The translations under genes were made by a program, and so were the position numbers. 64,000 bases of DNA from Deinococcus hopiensis KR-140 (GTDB lineage: Bacteria > Deinococcota > Deinococci > Deinococcales > Deinococcaceae), in contig NZ_FWWU01000006.1 in assembly GCF_900176165.1 (NCBI RefSeq), positions 310,001 to 374,000 on the forward strand, given 5' to 3'. This document shows positions 17,864 through 26,210 of the stretch, in pieces. How positions within the stretch are numbered: the first letter of the stretch is position 1; each line of letters begins with the position of its first letter. The notes under the pieces were generated by a model, which was not told where the DNA came from, searched no databases, and saw nothing but the letters and a program-made list of their open reading frames with translations.

Positions 17864-18841
17864 TTAACGTCCCGTGTAGACCTGGTCGAAGACGCCACCG
17901 TCCGCGAAGAACTTCTTCTGGGCGGCCCGCCAGCCACCAAACTGCGCAATGCTAAAGAGGTTGACCTTGGGGAACTGCGCGGCGTACTTCTTGGCGACGG
18001 CCTGCGACCGTGGGCGGTAGTAGTTCTTCCCGATGATTTCCTGCCCTTCGGCGGAATACAGAAACTGCAGGTACGCTTTGGAAACCTTCTCCGTCTTGTG
18101 TTTGGCGACGTTCTTGTCCACCACGGTGACTGGCGGCTCGGCCAGGATGCTGAGGCTGGGCGCGACGATCTGGAATTTGCCCTCACCGAGTTCCCGGGTG
18201 GCGAGCAGCGCCTCATTCTCCCAGGCGATCAGCACGTCACCGATGCCGCGCTCCACAAAGGTGGTGGTGCTGCCGCGCGCGCCCGAATCCAGAACGGGGA
18301 CATTCTTGAAGAGTTTGGTGACGTAGTCTTTGGCGCCCGCCTCGCCCCCGTACTTTTTCACGGCCCAGCCCCAGGCCGCCAGAAAGTTCCAGCGGGCCCC
18401 CCCACTGGTTTTTGGGTTCGGCGTGATGACCTGCACGCCAGGCTTCACCAGATCTGCCCAATCTTTAATGCCTTTGGGATTGCCCTTGCGGACGAGAAAC
18501 ACGATGGTGCTGGTGTAGGGACTGCTGTTGTAGGCGAGCCGTTTTTGCCAGTCTTCTGCGAGGAGCCCCTTGTCCGCGATGGCGTCGATGTCGTAGCCCA
18601 GCGCGAGGGTCACCACATCGGCTTCCAGACCGTCAATAACGCTGCGTGCCTGCGCGCCACTGCCCCCGTGGGAGTTGTTGACCTTGAGCACGTCTCCGGT
18701 CTTCGCCTGCCACTGCTTGGCAAAGGCGGCGTTGATGTCCTGGTACAACTCCCGCGTGGGATCGTAGGACACGTTGAGCAGCGAGATGTTGGCCGCACCC
18801 GCGGTACCGGTGAGGAGGGCAGCGATAAAGAGTCGTTTCAC
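17864..18841 (-). CDS. sbp: periplasmic sulfate-binding protein
   Basis: 325 residues from the GTG at 18841, chosen because CAGGAG precedes it and the next residues form a signal peptide (V-K-R-L-F-I-A-A-L-L-T-G-T-A-G-A-A). The mature start N-I-S-L-L-N-V-S-Y-D-P-T-R-E-L-Y is diagnostic of Sbp/CysP; N-N-S-H-G-G-S-G-A-Q-A-R-S-V and T-P-N-P-K-T-S-G-G-A-R-W are the sulfate-binding loops. First gene of the sbp-cysTWA operon, divergent from the Rrf2 regulator. Confidence 0.93.
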   Translation of the reverse strand: MKRLFIAALLTGTAGAANISLLNVSYDPTRELYQDINAAFAKQWQAKTGDVLKVNNSHGGSGAQARSVIDGLEADVVTLALGYDIDAIADKGLLAEDWQKRLAYNSSPYTSTIVFLVRKGNPKGIKDWADLVKPGVQVITPNPKTSGGARWNFLAAWGWAVKKYGGEAGAKDYVTKLFKNVPVLDSGARGSTTTFVERGIGDVLIAWENEALLATRELGEGKFQIVAPSLSILAEPPVTVVDKNVAKHKTEKVSKAYLQFLYSAEGQEIIGKNYYRPRSQAVAKKYAAQFPKVNLFSIAQFGGWRAAQKKFFADGGVFDQVYTGR

Positions 18842-18984
18842 GAAAAACTCCTGAGCAAGGCGCGAGGGAGAGGACGAACAAGCGCGTGACGCTGGTCCGG
18901 AGAGGGGAGGAGGCAGCGGCAGAGCGCGGGCGCCTCCACCAGAACAGGGGAGGAGGACACGCACTGAGCGCGTCCAAGATGAGG

Positions 18985-19040
18985 TTGTAGGGTCATCATG
19001 GACAAAATTACAATTCTTGTCAACAACTTGTTTAAAACCC
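18985..19040 (-). promoter_or_regulatory. promoter and putative Rrf2 operator of the sulfate operon
   Basis: On the minus strand TTGACA, a 17-nt spacer and CATGAT form a near-consensus promoter for sbp. Overlapping it is GTTGACAAGAATTGTAAT (19007-19024, minus strand), of which 13 of 18 positions match GTTGATAGAGTTTGTAAT at 20255-20272. The plus strand of the same block (TTGTCA ... TACAGT) probably drives the rrf2 gene. Confidence 0.65.
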
Positions 19041-19054
19041 TTACAGTAGGGTCC

Positions 19055-19582
19055 ATGCGCCTTTCCAGCCTCGACGTACATGCCTTTCAGGCCGTTGGAT
19101 ACCTTGCCGCGCACCCAGACCGTTGGGTCAACGCGGGAGAAATCTGTCAGCGCACAGGCCTGAGCCGGACCTTTCTGGTGCGCGTCCTGGCGTGCCTGGT
19201 AAGGGGCGAGATCGTGCTTTCCAAACGCGGTACCTCTGGGGGATACCGTTTGGCCCTGCCTGCCTCAGACATCACGCTCCGCGACGTCGTCCGCCTTCTG
19301 GAACGGCCCGTTGCCCCCCTGTCCTGCGTGAGCCTCAGCAGCCCCACACAGTGCGATCAGGCCTCTTCCTGCCGCATCCGGCGGGACGTGTACGAGGAAC
19401 TGCGCCAGGCCACCCACCTGCTGCTTTCCCGCTTCACTGCGGCGGATCTGGCCCTTGACCTTCTGGCGGGCGTGACGTACGAACGCTGCTTGCAGCACCT
19501 CTGGCATCCTACGGTCGAGAGCGGCGCCGTCCTGCCGCTCGCGCTTTCCTCACCTCCCCGGCTGCAACAAAATGAGTGGTAG
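19055..19582 (+). CDS. Rrf2-family regulator with three cysteines, putative sulfur regulator
   Basis: 175 residues from ATG 19055; upstream in-frame codons overlap the promoter, so the longer reading is unlikely. Winged helix: S-L-D-V-H-A-F-Q-A-V-G-Y-L-A, G-L-S-R-T-F-L-V-R-V-L-A, G-T-S-G-G-Y-R-L-A. Cysteines at 91, 100 and 106 recall the cluster-ligating Cys of IscR, with wider first spacing. Divergent from sulfate transport and directly upstream of an S-box operon, it is a good candidate for a CymR-like regulator sensing cysteine or Fe-S status. Confidence 0.85.
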   Translation: MRLSSLDVHAFQAVGYLAAHPDRWVNAGEICQRTGLSRTFLVRVLACLVRGEIVLSKRGTSGGYRLALPASDITLRDVVRLLERPVAPLSCVSLSSPTQCDQASSCRIRRDVYEELRQATHLLLSRFTAADLALDLLAGVTYERCLQHLWHPTVESGAVLPLALSSPPRLQQNEW

Positions 19583-19593
19583 GCCATTGAAGT

Positions 19594-19624
19594 AGTTGAC
19601 AACTTTTATCAACTGGTCTACGGT
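19594..19624 (+). promoter_or_regulatory. promoter with palindromic operator for the S-box operon
   Basis: TTGACA (19596-19601), 17-nt spacer, TACGGT (19619-19624). AGTTGA at 19594 and TCAACT ending at 19614 form an inverted repeat covering the -35 and spacer. The GTTGACAA block is shared with the sbp/rrf2 intergenic site, so the same Rrf2 protein plausibly binds here. Confidence 0.65.
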
Positions 19625-19630
19625 AACAGC

Positions 19631-19751
19631 AACCCGGAAACGGGCCTTATCCAGAGCGGCCGAGGGAACAGGCCCCACGACGCCGCAGCAACCAGGAGAC
19701 CCTTGACGACGAGCCTTTTTCACCGCCAGACACAAGCCCCTCGGCCGGGTT
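19631..19751 (+). promoter_or_regulatory. S-box (SAM-I-type) riboswitch
   Basis: The 5' half matches the S-box core: TTATCCAGAGCGGCCGAGGG, a GGCCC block, then GACGCCGCAGCAACC. GCGGC/GCCGC form P2 and GGG/CCC the inner stem. AACCCGG (19631) can pair with CCGGGTT (19745) to close the domain. The P4 region is less typical, so this could be a divergent SAM-I or SAM-I/IV aptamer. It should lower expression of the downstream operon when S-adenosylmethionine is plentiful. Confidence 0.75.
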
Positions 19752-20456
19752 ACCCCTGCTGTTGTTGAACAGGTCTTGTGCGGTCGGGACTCCGCGGTGC
19801 TCTCTGCCTGCCCGAAACAGACGGGAACGATAGGACCAGGAAGCTGCCCACGGCTTTCTCCCGGAAAGGAACGCTTCATGTGCATGTTGCGATGTCGGCG
19901 TTGAGCCCAGCTGCCGGCGTGTCGTCCATTCCCCTTTCTCTGGGGCGCGACAACGGAGATTTCACGTCTGCCCAATTGCCCGGCGGCGGGGCACCCTGCC
20001 CACCACCCTGGCCAGAGGGGACGAGAACAAGACCTCTGCCCCGCGCTTGAGGGACGCCCCTCTCCCCACAGCGGTGGACACCCTGCACTTGTGGGGAAAC
20101 GTTCCACGGAAGGGCGCGCTGCCACAAGCCGAGTTGGGAAAACGCCGTTAAAGCGTGGCCAGCTCCCGCTCCACCTTATGTGCTGTGAGGGCCCTGAACC
20201 TTCGGGCAGCGCAACGTCGTCTGCCCGTTGGCCACCGCCTGCGCTGCCACATTAGTTGATAGAGTTTGTAATCTTCTTGAGTTCCACCGCAGAGCAGCCC
20301 GTGTTCCGGCAGCAGCGTTGCCTTTCGCCCCCGGGCGGGCACCTGACTGGTTGTCTGCCGCCGTGACGGACAGGCCACACCTCCCAGGGGCGTGGTCTCG
20401 CGCCGCCCGGTTCCCCGGCGCGGGCAGCAACACCCCCTTTTTCTCCAGGAGAACCC
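19752..20456 (+). promoter_or_regulatory. unusually long leader between riboswitch and first gene
   Basis: About 700 nt without a supported gene. It contains a 9-bp inverted repeat GGCAGCGCA/TGCGCTGCC near 20211-20248, a second Rrf2-like motif at 20255-20272 overlapping a weak promoter, and a GC hairpin at 20399-20422 (CGCGCCG/CGGCGCG) shortly before a T5 tract and the CAGGAG ribosome site. It may hold a second promoter or attenuator, or be the scar of a lost gene. Confidence 0.5.
20255..20272 (+). promoter_or_regulatory. third Rrf2-like operator motif
   Basis: GTTGATAGAGTTTGTAAT matches the sbp-promoter motif at 13 of 18 positions, including GTTGA and TTGTAAT. Lies 185 bp before the first transporter gene. 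Confidence 0.5.
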
Positions 20457-21956
20457 GTGCGCCAGCCCCGCTTCCTCGCCCTGAGCCTCGCCGCGCTGCT
20501 TTCCAGCGCCGCCGCACAGAAGGCAGATACCCTCACCATCGCCCTTGACCAGGACCCGCCCACCCTGGACCCCAACCTCGGCAACCAGGCCTACACCTTT
20601 GGCGTCAGCGCTCAGGTCTTCGATACGCTCCTGTACCGTGATTACACGGACGGGCAACTGAAGGGCCGCCTTGCGACGGCCTGGAGACAGCTGAGTCCCG
20701 TCACCTGGCGCTTCACCCTGCGCCGTGGGGTGAAGTTTCAGGACGGCACGCCCTTCAACGCCGCTGCCGTGAAGTTCACGCTCGACCGCATCCTCGACCC
20801 GGCCTTCAAAGCGCCCAACGCCTTCCAACTGAGCGCCATCAAGGAGGTGCGCGTGGTGAACGACGATACGGTCGATATCGTAACGGGCGCGCCTTTCGCG
20901 CCGCTCGTACCGACGCTCACCCACCCCTTGACGGGCATCGTCTCTCCGACTGCCGTGAAGAAATACGGCAAGGACTTCTCGCGCCATCCGGTCGGCACCG
21001 GACCCTTCGCCTTTGACGGGTGGACTACCGGCAACACCGTGACCCTGCGCGCTTTCAAGGACTACTGGCAGGGCGCGCCCAAGATCGGCACGGTGGTGTT
21101 CCGCATCATTCCCGAATCGGCCACCCAGGTGATTGAGCTCAAGGCCGGGCGCCTCGATGTGCTGTCGAGCGTGCCTGCCGAGGCCGTCGGGGACGTGGAG
21201 AAGAGCCGGGGCGTCACGGTGAAAAAGCAGCCTGGTGCCACGCAGGTTTACCTGGGGTTTAACACGGCCCAGGGCCTCAGCAAAGACCTCAAGGTGCGTC
21301 AGGCCATTGCGGCGTCCATCGACCGGGGCGGCATTGTGAACTCGCTGCTGAAGGGCACGGCCGAAACGGGCGTCGCGCCCATCACGCCGCGCGTCTTCGG
21401 GGCCGCGAAGAACCTCAGCCCCGTCGCCTACGATCCGCAGAGGGCCCGCCGCCTGCTGCGCGAGGCCAACGTCGCGCCCGGTACGCGCCTGACCCTCATC
21501 ACGCCCAACACCACCCTCTTTACCAAGCTCGCGCAGGCGGTGCAGTTCAGCGCGCAGCAAGTGGGCCTGACCGTGGACGTGCGGCCCCTGGACTTCGGCG
21601 CCTATATCTCGGCCGTGCAAAAACCCGATCACCCGGAACTCTTCATCTACTGGTGGACGCCGGTCTCACGCGACGCCGACACCGGGCTGTACGGGCGCTT
21701 CCATTCGAGCAACATTCCCCTCAACAACCACGCGGCGTACAAGAACGCCACCGTGGACCGGCTGCTCGACGAGGCCCGTGGCAGCGGCAACGCGGCGCGC
21801 CGGGTCATCCTTTACCAGCAGGCACAGCAGCAGATCAACCGCGACCTCCCGGTCCTCACGCTCGCCTACCCGTACAACATCTACGTCACCAGCGACCGCC
21901 TGGTAGGCGAGGTGCAGAACACCACCCTCGAACTCTTCCGGGCGAGCCTGAAATGA
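20457..21956 (+). CDS. family-5 ABC solute-binding protein (peptide/nickel/organosulfur type)
   Basis: 499 residues, GTG start at 20457 with CCAGGAG upstream; signal peptide R-F-L-A-L-S-L-A-A-L-L-S-S-A-A-A. D-T-L-T-I-A-L-D-Q-D-P-P-T-L-D-P and W-R-F-T-L-R-R-G-V-K-F-Q-D-G-T-P-F-N are the SBP_bac_5 hallmarks. First gene of the S-box operon and followed by two Dpp-type permeases. DppA relatives carry dipeptides, glutathione, nickel or other small molecules; the S-box context favours a sulfur-containing ligand such as an S-substituted cysteine or peptide. Confidence 0.9.
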   Translation: MRQPRFLALSLAALLSSAAAQKADTLTIALDQDPPTLDPNLGNQAYTFGVSAQVFDTLLYRDYTDGQLKGRLATAWRQLSPVTWRFTLRRGVKFQDGTPFNAAAVKFTLDRILDPAFKAPNAFQLSAIKEVRVVNDDTVDIVTGAPFAPLVPTLTHPLTGIVSPTAVKKYGKDFSRHPVGTGPFAFDGWTTGNTVTLRAFKDYWQGAPKIGTVVFRIIPESATQVIELKAGRLDVLSSVPAEAVGDVEKSRGVTVKKQPGATQVYLGFNTAQGLSKDLKVRQAIAASIDRGGIVNSLLKGTAETGVAPITPRVFGAAKNLSPVAYDPQRARRLLREANVAPGTRLTLITPNTTLFTKLAQAVQFSAQQVGLTVDVRPLDFGAYISAVQKPDHPELFIYWWTPVSRDADTGLYGRFHSSNIPLNNHAAYKNATVDRLLDEARGSGNAARRVILYQQAQQQINRDLPVLTLAYPYNIYVTSDRLVGEVQNTTLELFRASLK

Positions 21957-21981
21957 AGCCCGACGGTCCGCTGGAGCGCCC

Positions 21982-22914
21982 GTGCTGACCTTTGCCCTCA
22001 AGCGCTTGGCGGGGACCTTGCCCGTGCTGCTCGGCGTGACGCTGCTGGTCTTTGGCCTGCTGCGGCTCACGCCCGGCGACCCCCTCACCGCGCTGGTGGG
22101 GGACGAACTCGGCGGGATCTCGGCCACGCAACTCGCGCAGCTGCGTCGCCAGTACGGTCTGGACGGCCCCTGGTACGTGCAGTACGGGGCGTTTATGGAG
22201 AAACTGGCGGGCGGCGACCTCGTGTCCCTGCGCACCCAGCGGCCTGTGGTGGAGGAGATCGCCGCGCGCTTTCCCTACACGCTGCAACTCACCGTCGTGG
22301 CAGTGTTCCTCGCGGCCCTCATCGCCGTGCCGCTCGGGGTGATCGCGGCGCTGAGGCGGGGGAGCCCCGCGGACCTGCTGGTCATGGGCCTCGCCCTGCT
22401 CGGCGTGAGCGTACCCACCTTCTGGCTGGGCATCATGCTGATGTTGGCCTTTGCGCTCGGCCTGGGCTGGCTTCCGCCCTCCGGCAGCGGCGGTCCGGAA
22501 TATTTCGTGCTGCCCACCGCAACCCTCACCTTCGCCTCGGTCGCCCTGATCGCGCGGATGACCCGCGCCAGCCTCCTGGAGACCCTTGACCAAGACTATG
22601 TGCGCACGGCCCGCGCCAAGGGCCTGCGCGAATCGCGCGTCGTGACCCGCCACGCCCTGCGTTCCGCCTTGGTACCCATCGTGACCGTGATCGGCCTGGA
22701 ATTCGGCGCGCTGCTGTCGGGGGCCGCCGTCACGGAAACGATCTTTGCGTGGCCGGGCCTGGGCCGCCTCACCGTCCAGGCCATCGCCTCGCGCGACCTG
22801 CCGCTGATCGAAGGCATCGTAATCTTCACGGCCGTGCTCTACACCCTCGTGAACCTCACCGTGGACCTGCTCTACGCAGCGCTCAACCCCAGGATCCGGT
22901 TGCAGTATGCGTAG
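21982..22914 (+). CDS. ABC permease, DppB/OppB type
   Basis: 310 residues, GTG start. N-terminal helix F-A-L-K-R-L-A-G-T-L-P-V-L-L-G-V, then L-R-L-T-P-G-D-P, six membrane segments, and EAA-type loop Y-V-R-T-A-R-A-K-G-L. Starts 25 nt after the binding protein and overlaps the next permease by 8 nt. Forms the inner-membrane channel with it. No ATPase gene follows. Confidence 0.92.
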   Translation: MLTFALKRLAGTLPVLLGVTLLVFGLLRLTPGDPLTALVGDELGGISATQLAQLRRQYGLDGPWYVQYGAFMEKLAGGDLVSLRTQRPVVEEIAARFPYTLQLTVVAVFLAALIAVPLGVIAALRRGSPADLLVMGLALLGVSVPTFWLGIMLMLAFALGLGWLPPSGSGGPEYFVLPTATLTFASVALIARMTRASLLETLDQDYVRTARAKGLRESRVVTRHALRSALVPIVTVIGLEFGALLSGAAVTETIFAWPGLGRLTVQAIASRDLPLIEGIVIFTAVLYTLVNLTVDLLYAALNPRIRLQYA

Positions 22915-23794
22915 CCTGCCCCGCCTCGCCACTGCTCCGACCCAACGCGCGCCTCGCCGCCGGCTGCATCCCGTCCTGGCGGGGTTGCGTCGCAGCCGGG
23001 CCGTATGGATTGGCGGGACGCTGCTGGCGACCCTGGTGCTCGTCGCGCTCGCTGCACCCCTCCTTGCGCCGGACGCCCCCAACGCGCAGAACTGGCAAAA
23101 CCGGCTGTTGCCGCCCGGCCCGGGCCACCCTTTCGGTACGGATGAGTTTGGCCGCAGCGTTCTGACGCGGGTGCTGTACGGCGGGCGAGTCTCGCTGCTG
23201 TCCGGGTTCCTGCCGGTACTGCTCGCCAGTTCGGTCGGCACGCTGATCGGGCTGATTGCGGGCGGGGCTGGACGCCTCGCTGATACCCTTCTGATGCGGC
23301 TGGTGGATGTGCTGCTGGCGTTTCCAGGCGTGCTGCTGGCGCTCGCCATCGTCGGGCTGTTCGGGCCGAGTTTTTCAAACGCCGTCCTGGCGATTGGGGT
23401 GGTGGGCATCCCGGTGTATGCCCGTCTGGTACGCGCGGAGGTGCTTCGCCTGCGCGAAGGCGAGTTCGTGGAGGCCGCCCGTGCCCTCGGCACATCCACC
23501 TGGCGGGTCCTGTGGAGGCACCTGCTGCCGAACGTGGCTCCCGTCCTGATCGTGCAGTCCACCCTCGGCGTCGGCGGCGCGATCCTCGCCACCGCTTCCC
23601 TGTCGTTCCTCGGCCTGGGGGTTCAGCCGCCCACCAGTGACTGGGGCGAGATGCTCGCCAGCGGACGCTCCCAGCTGCCGCAGGCGTGGTGGCTGGAAGT
23701 CTTTCCAGGACTGATGATCACCCTCACGGTTCTCGCCGTGAACCTGCTTGGCGACGGCCTGCGCGACGCGCTGGACCCGCGTGCCCGCCGCTGA
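22907..23794 (+). CDS. ABC permease, DppC/OppC type
   Basis: 295 residues. L-A-P-D-A-P-N-A-Q-N, G-T-D-E-F-G-R-S-V-L-T-R-V-L-Y-G-G-R is the DppC signature, and E-A-A-R-A-L-G-T-S-T-W is the EAA loop. The C-terminus L-S-F-L-G-L-G-V-Q-P-P-T-S-D-W-G is typical. Second half of the channel; ATPases DppD/F must be encoded elsewhere. Confidence 0.92.
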   Translation: MRSLPRLATAPTQRAPRRRLHPVLAGLRRSRAVWIGGTLLATLVLVALAAPLLAPDAPNAQNWQNRLLPPGPGHPFGTDEFGRSVLTRVLYGGRVSLLSGFLPVLLASSVGTLIGLIAGGAGRLADTLLMRLVDVLLAFPGVLLALAIVGLFGPSFSNAVLAIGVVGIPVYARLVRAEVLRLREGEFVEAARALGTSTWRVLWRHLLPNVAPVLIVQSTLGVGGAILATASLSFLGLGVQPPTSDWGEMLASGRSQLPQAWWLEVFPGLMITLTVLAVNLLGDGLRDALDPRARR

Positions 23795-23812
23795 ACGGAA
23801 AGGAGACCCACC

Positions 23813-24160
23813 TTGACCGCTCCCCTGAACCGCGACACCCTCTTTCTGCTCAAGCCCGATGTCAGCGAAGGCGATATCGCCTCGTACTGCCCGCACTCGG
23901 CGCAGATCGAGGGCCTGCTGACCTATGCCCCAGAGCTGCGCGACCACCTTGATGTCCGCCACCTGAATTTCCCACGGCCTCGTCCAGCGCTGGTCGCGCT
24001 GCTCGGGGAGGCAAACCAGTCCGCGCCCGTCCTGGTGCTGGGGGATGACCACCCGGAAGACGACCTCGTGCGCCGCGCGGGTGAGGTGGCCTTCGTGCAG
24101 GGCGCCCGTGAGATCGCCACCTTCCTGTCCCGCGCCCACGGGACCGCCCGGCCGCGCTGA
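23813..24160 (+). CDS. DUF3088-type thioredoxin-fold protein
   Basis: 115 residues, TTG start at 23813 with GGAG 10 nt upstream. L-F-L-L-K-P-D, Y-C-P-H-S-A-Q-I-E-G and D-H-L-D-V-R-H-L-N-F-P-R-P-R match the DUF3088 pattern as I know it. The family looks like a thioredoxin fold, here with one Cys in C-P-H-S instead of a redox pair. Its role is unknown; position between transport and oxidation genes of a sulfur operon suggests handling of a thiol or flavin-linked step. Confidence 0.75.
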   Translation: MTAPLNRDTLFLLKPDVSEGDIASYCPHSAQIEGLLTYAPELRDHLDVRHLNFPRPRPALVALLGEANQSAPVLVLGDDHPEDDLVRRAGEVAFVQGAREIATFLSRAHGTARPR

Positions 24161-24189
24161 GCTTCAAAACGCCTCTGAATGGAGAACCT

Positions 24190-25692
24190 ATGAAGCGAAC
24201 CCTGCTCACTCTGGCCCTGCTTGCCGCCCTCCCCGTCGCCCGCGCCGAGGGGGACACCCTCACCATCGCCGTGAATGCCGACCCGCCCACCCTGGACGCC
24301 ACGGTCGCCAATCAGGGCATCACCTACCGCGCCACCAGCCAGATCTACGAGGGCCTGGTGTTCCGCGATCCCCAGACCAACGCTTTGGTGCCGCGCCTGG
24401 CGACCTCGTGGAAGCAGCTCAGCCCCACCGCCTGGCGCTTTACCCTGCGCAAAGGCGTCAAGTTCTCGGACGGCACGCCGCTGAACGCCGCCGCTGTGAA
24501 GTTCTCACTGGACCGCTTTGTGGACCCCGCGACCAGGGCCGCCAACGCCTTTATCCTGAGCGCCCTCAGGGACGTGCGGGTCGTGAATGACGCGACCGTG
24601 GACCTGAACCTCAAGTACCCTTACGCGCCGCTGCTGGGCAACTTGGCAATCTTTAACCCGGTGATCGTCTCACCCACAGCGGTGCAGAAGCTGGGCACGG
24701 ACTTTGCGCGCACCCCTGTGGGCACCGGGCCGTACAAGCTTGACCGCTGGGACCCCGGCAACCAGATCGTGCTCGTCGCCAACCCGCTGTACTGGGGCCC
24801 CAAGCCCAGGATCCGCCGCATCGTCATCCGCACCATTCCCGACGAGGTGACGCAGATCGCTGAGTTGAAAAGCGGGCGGGTGGACCTGCTGGCGAGCGTC
24901 ACCCCGAATGTCCTGACAGAGTTTGCGAAAGACCCCAACTTCGTGGTGCGCCGCCGCACCAGTTTCGCAACGGCTTACCTCGGCTTCAACACGGCGAGTG
25001 GGATTACCAAGGACGTGCGCGTGCGGCAGGCCATCGCGCGCGCGGTGGACCGGAACGCCATTGTGAAGACGCTGCTGGGTGACCTCGGGGCACGCGGCGA
25101 GGCCCCCATCCCCGACATCGTGTTCGGCGCGTCCAAGACGGTCAAGGGCATCGCCTTTGACCCGACTGACGCCCGCAAACGGCTCGCCGAGGCGGGTGTG
25201 AAGCTGGGGAGCACCCTGACCCTGGTCGCCACCAACGACGCTTCCAGCCGCCGCCTGGCCCAGGCGGTCCAGTTCAACCTTGCGGCGGTGGGCCTGACCG
25301 TGAACATTCAGACCTCGGACTTTGCGGCCTACCGCTCAGCCCTGCAAAAACCGGACCACGCCGAACTCTTCCTGATGACCGACGGCCCGACCTCGCTGGA
25401 CGCGGACTTCGCCTTCACCCAGTACTTCGACTCGAAGGAAATTCCGGTCAACAACTATGCCTTTTACAAGAACGCCAAGGTGGACGGGTGGCTCGCCCGC
25501 GCCCGTACCGAGCAGAACGCCTTCAGGCGCAAAACGCTCTACCGCCAGGTGCAAGACCAGTTGCAAACGGATTTGCCGCTGCTGACGCTGTATTACCCCG
25601 TCTCGGCCTACGTGAAGTCCAACCGTCTTCAGGGCGAGGTGCCGTACTGGCACGCCTCGTACATCGACTACCGCCGCGCCACCCTGAAGTGA
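24190..25692 (+). CDS. second family-5 ABC solute-binding protein
   Basis: 500 residues with signal peptide M-K-R-T-L-L-T-L-A-L-L-A-A-L-P-V. Clearly paralogous to the protein at 20457: D-T-L-T-I-A-V-N-A-D-P-P-T-L-D-A, W-R-F-T-L-R-K-G-V-K-F-S-D-G-T. Two receptors for one permease pair would widen substrate range. ATG with GGAG upstream; 29 nt after the DUF3088 gene. Confidence 0.9.
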   Translation: MKRTLLTLALLAALPVARAEGDTLTIAVNADPPTLDATVANQGITYRATSQIYEGLVFRDPQTNALVPRLATSWKQLSPTAWRFTLRKGVKFSDGTPLNAAAVKFSLDRFVDPATRAANAFILSALRDVRVVNDATVDLNLKYPYAPLLGNLAIFNPVIVSPTAVQKLGTDFARTPVGTGPYKLDRWDPGNQIVLVANPLYWGPKPRIRRIVIRTIPDEVTQIAELKSGRVDLLASVTPNVLTEFAKDPNFVVRRRTSFATAYLGFNTASGITKDVRVRQAIARAVDRNAIVKTLLGDLGARGEAPIPDIVFGASKTVKGIAFDPTDARKRLAEAGVKLGSTLTLVATNDASSRRLAQAVQFNLAAVGLTVNIQTSDFAAYRSALQKPDHAELFLMTDGPTSLDADFAFTQYFDSKEIPVNNYAFYKNAKVDGWLARARTEQNAFRRKTLYRQVQDQLQTDLPLLTLYYPVSAYVKSNRLQGEVPYWHASYIDYRRATLK

Positions 25693-25724
25693 CGCCGCCT
25701 CAAGAAAAGGGAGAGGAGCCGCCC

Positions 25725-26210
25725 ATGACCGTGACCGCTCGCGCCGAGGATATCCGCAGCCCAGACGCCGTGACCCTGATTGACGAACTCAGCGCCGAAC
25801 TCGCCGCCCTGTACAACGTGGGTGATGGCCGCGCGGGCTTCGCGCCGGAGAACGTTGAGGTGCCGCGCGCCGCCTTTGTGATCGCCCGCGTGGACGGGGT
25901 ACCTGCCGGATGCGGCGCGATCCGCCCACTCGCCGACGGGAGCGTGGAGGTCAAGCGCATGTACACCCGCGCCGCCTACCGCCGCCGGGGAGTCGCGCAG
26001 GCGGTCCTCACGGAACTTGAGCGGCTCGCCGAGCAGTTCGGCTATCCGCGCGTCAAGCTTCAGACTGGCCCCCTCCAACCCGAGGCCGCCGCCCTGTACG
26101 AGCGCGTGGGCTACCGCCGCATCCCAATTTTTGCCGGGACTTGGGACCGGGTGCTCGCCTACCAGAAAGACCTGCCCGCTGCCCTTGCGCGGCCTGAGGT
26201 GGCCTCGTGA
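25725..26210 (+). CDS. GNAT N-acetyltransferase, candidate S-substituted-cysteine acetylase
   Basis: 161 residues from ATG 25725 (GGAGAGGAG upstream). Core: V-K-R-M-Y-T-R-A-A-Y-R-R-R-G-V-A-Q-A (acetyl-CoA loop) and A-A-A-L-Y-E-R-V-G-Y-R-R-I. The stop overlaps the next start by 4 nt (GTGA). In Bacillus, GNATs next to LLM oxygenases and an M20 deacylase acetylate S-substituted cysteines before C-S cleavage; the same trio is coupled here. Substrate is inferred only. Confidence 0.88.
   Translation: MTVTARAEDIRSPDAVTLIDELSAELAALYNVGDGRAGFAPENVEVPRAAFVIARVDGVPAGCGAIRPLADGSVEVKRMYTRAAYRRRGVAQAVLTELERLAEQFGYPRVKLQTGPLQPEAAALYERVGYRRIPIFAGTWDRVLAYQKDLPAALARPEVAS

Noticed and set aside
20148..21632. 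Minus-strand frame of 494 codons opposite the first binding protein
   Set aside because: Composition (Gly/Arg/His-rich) and lack of motifs mark it as a shadow of the plus-strand gene.
21886..23592. Minus-strand frame of 568 codons opposite both permeases
   Set aside because: Arg/Ala/Gln low-complexity translation; the plus strand carries clear DppB and DppC proteins.
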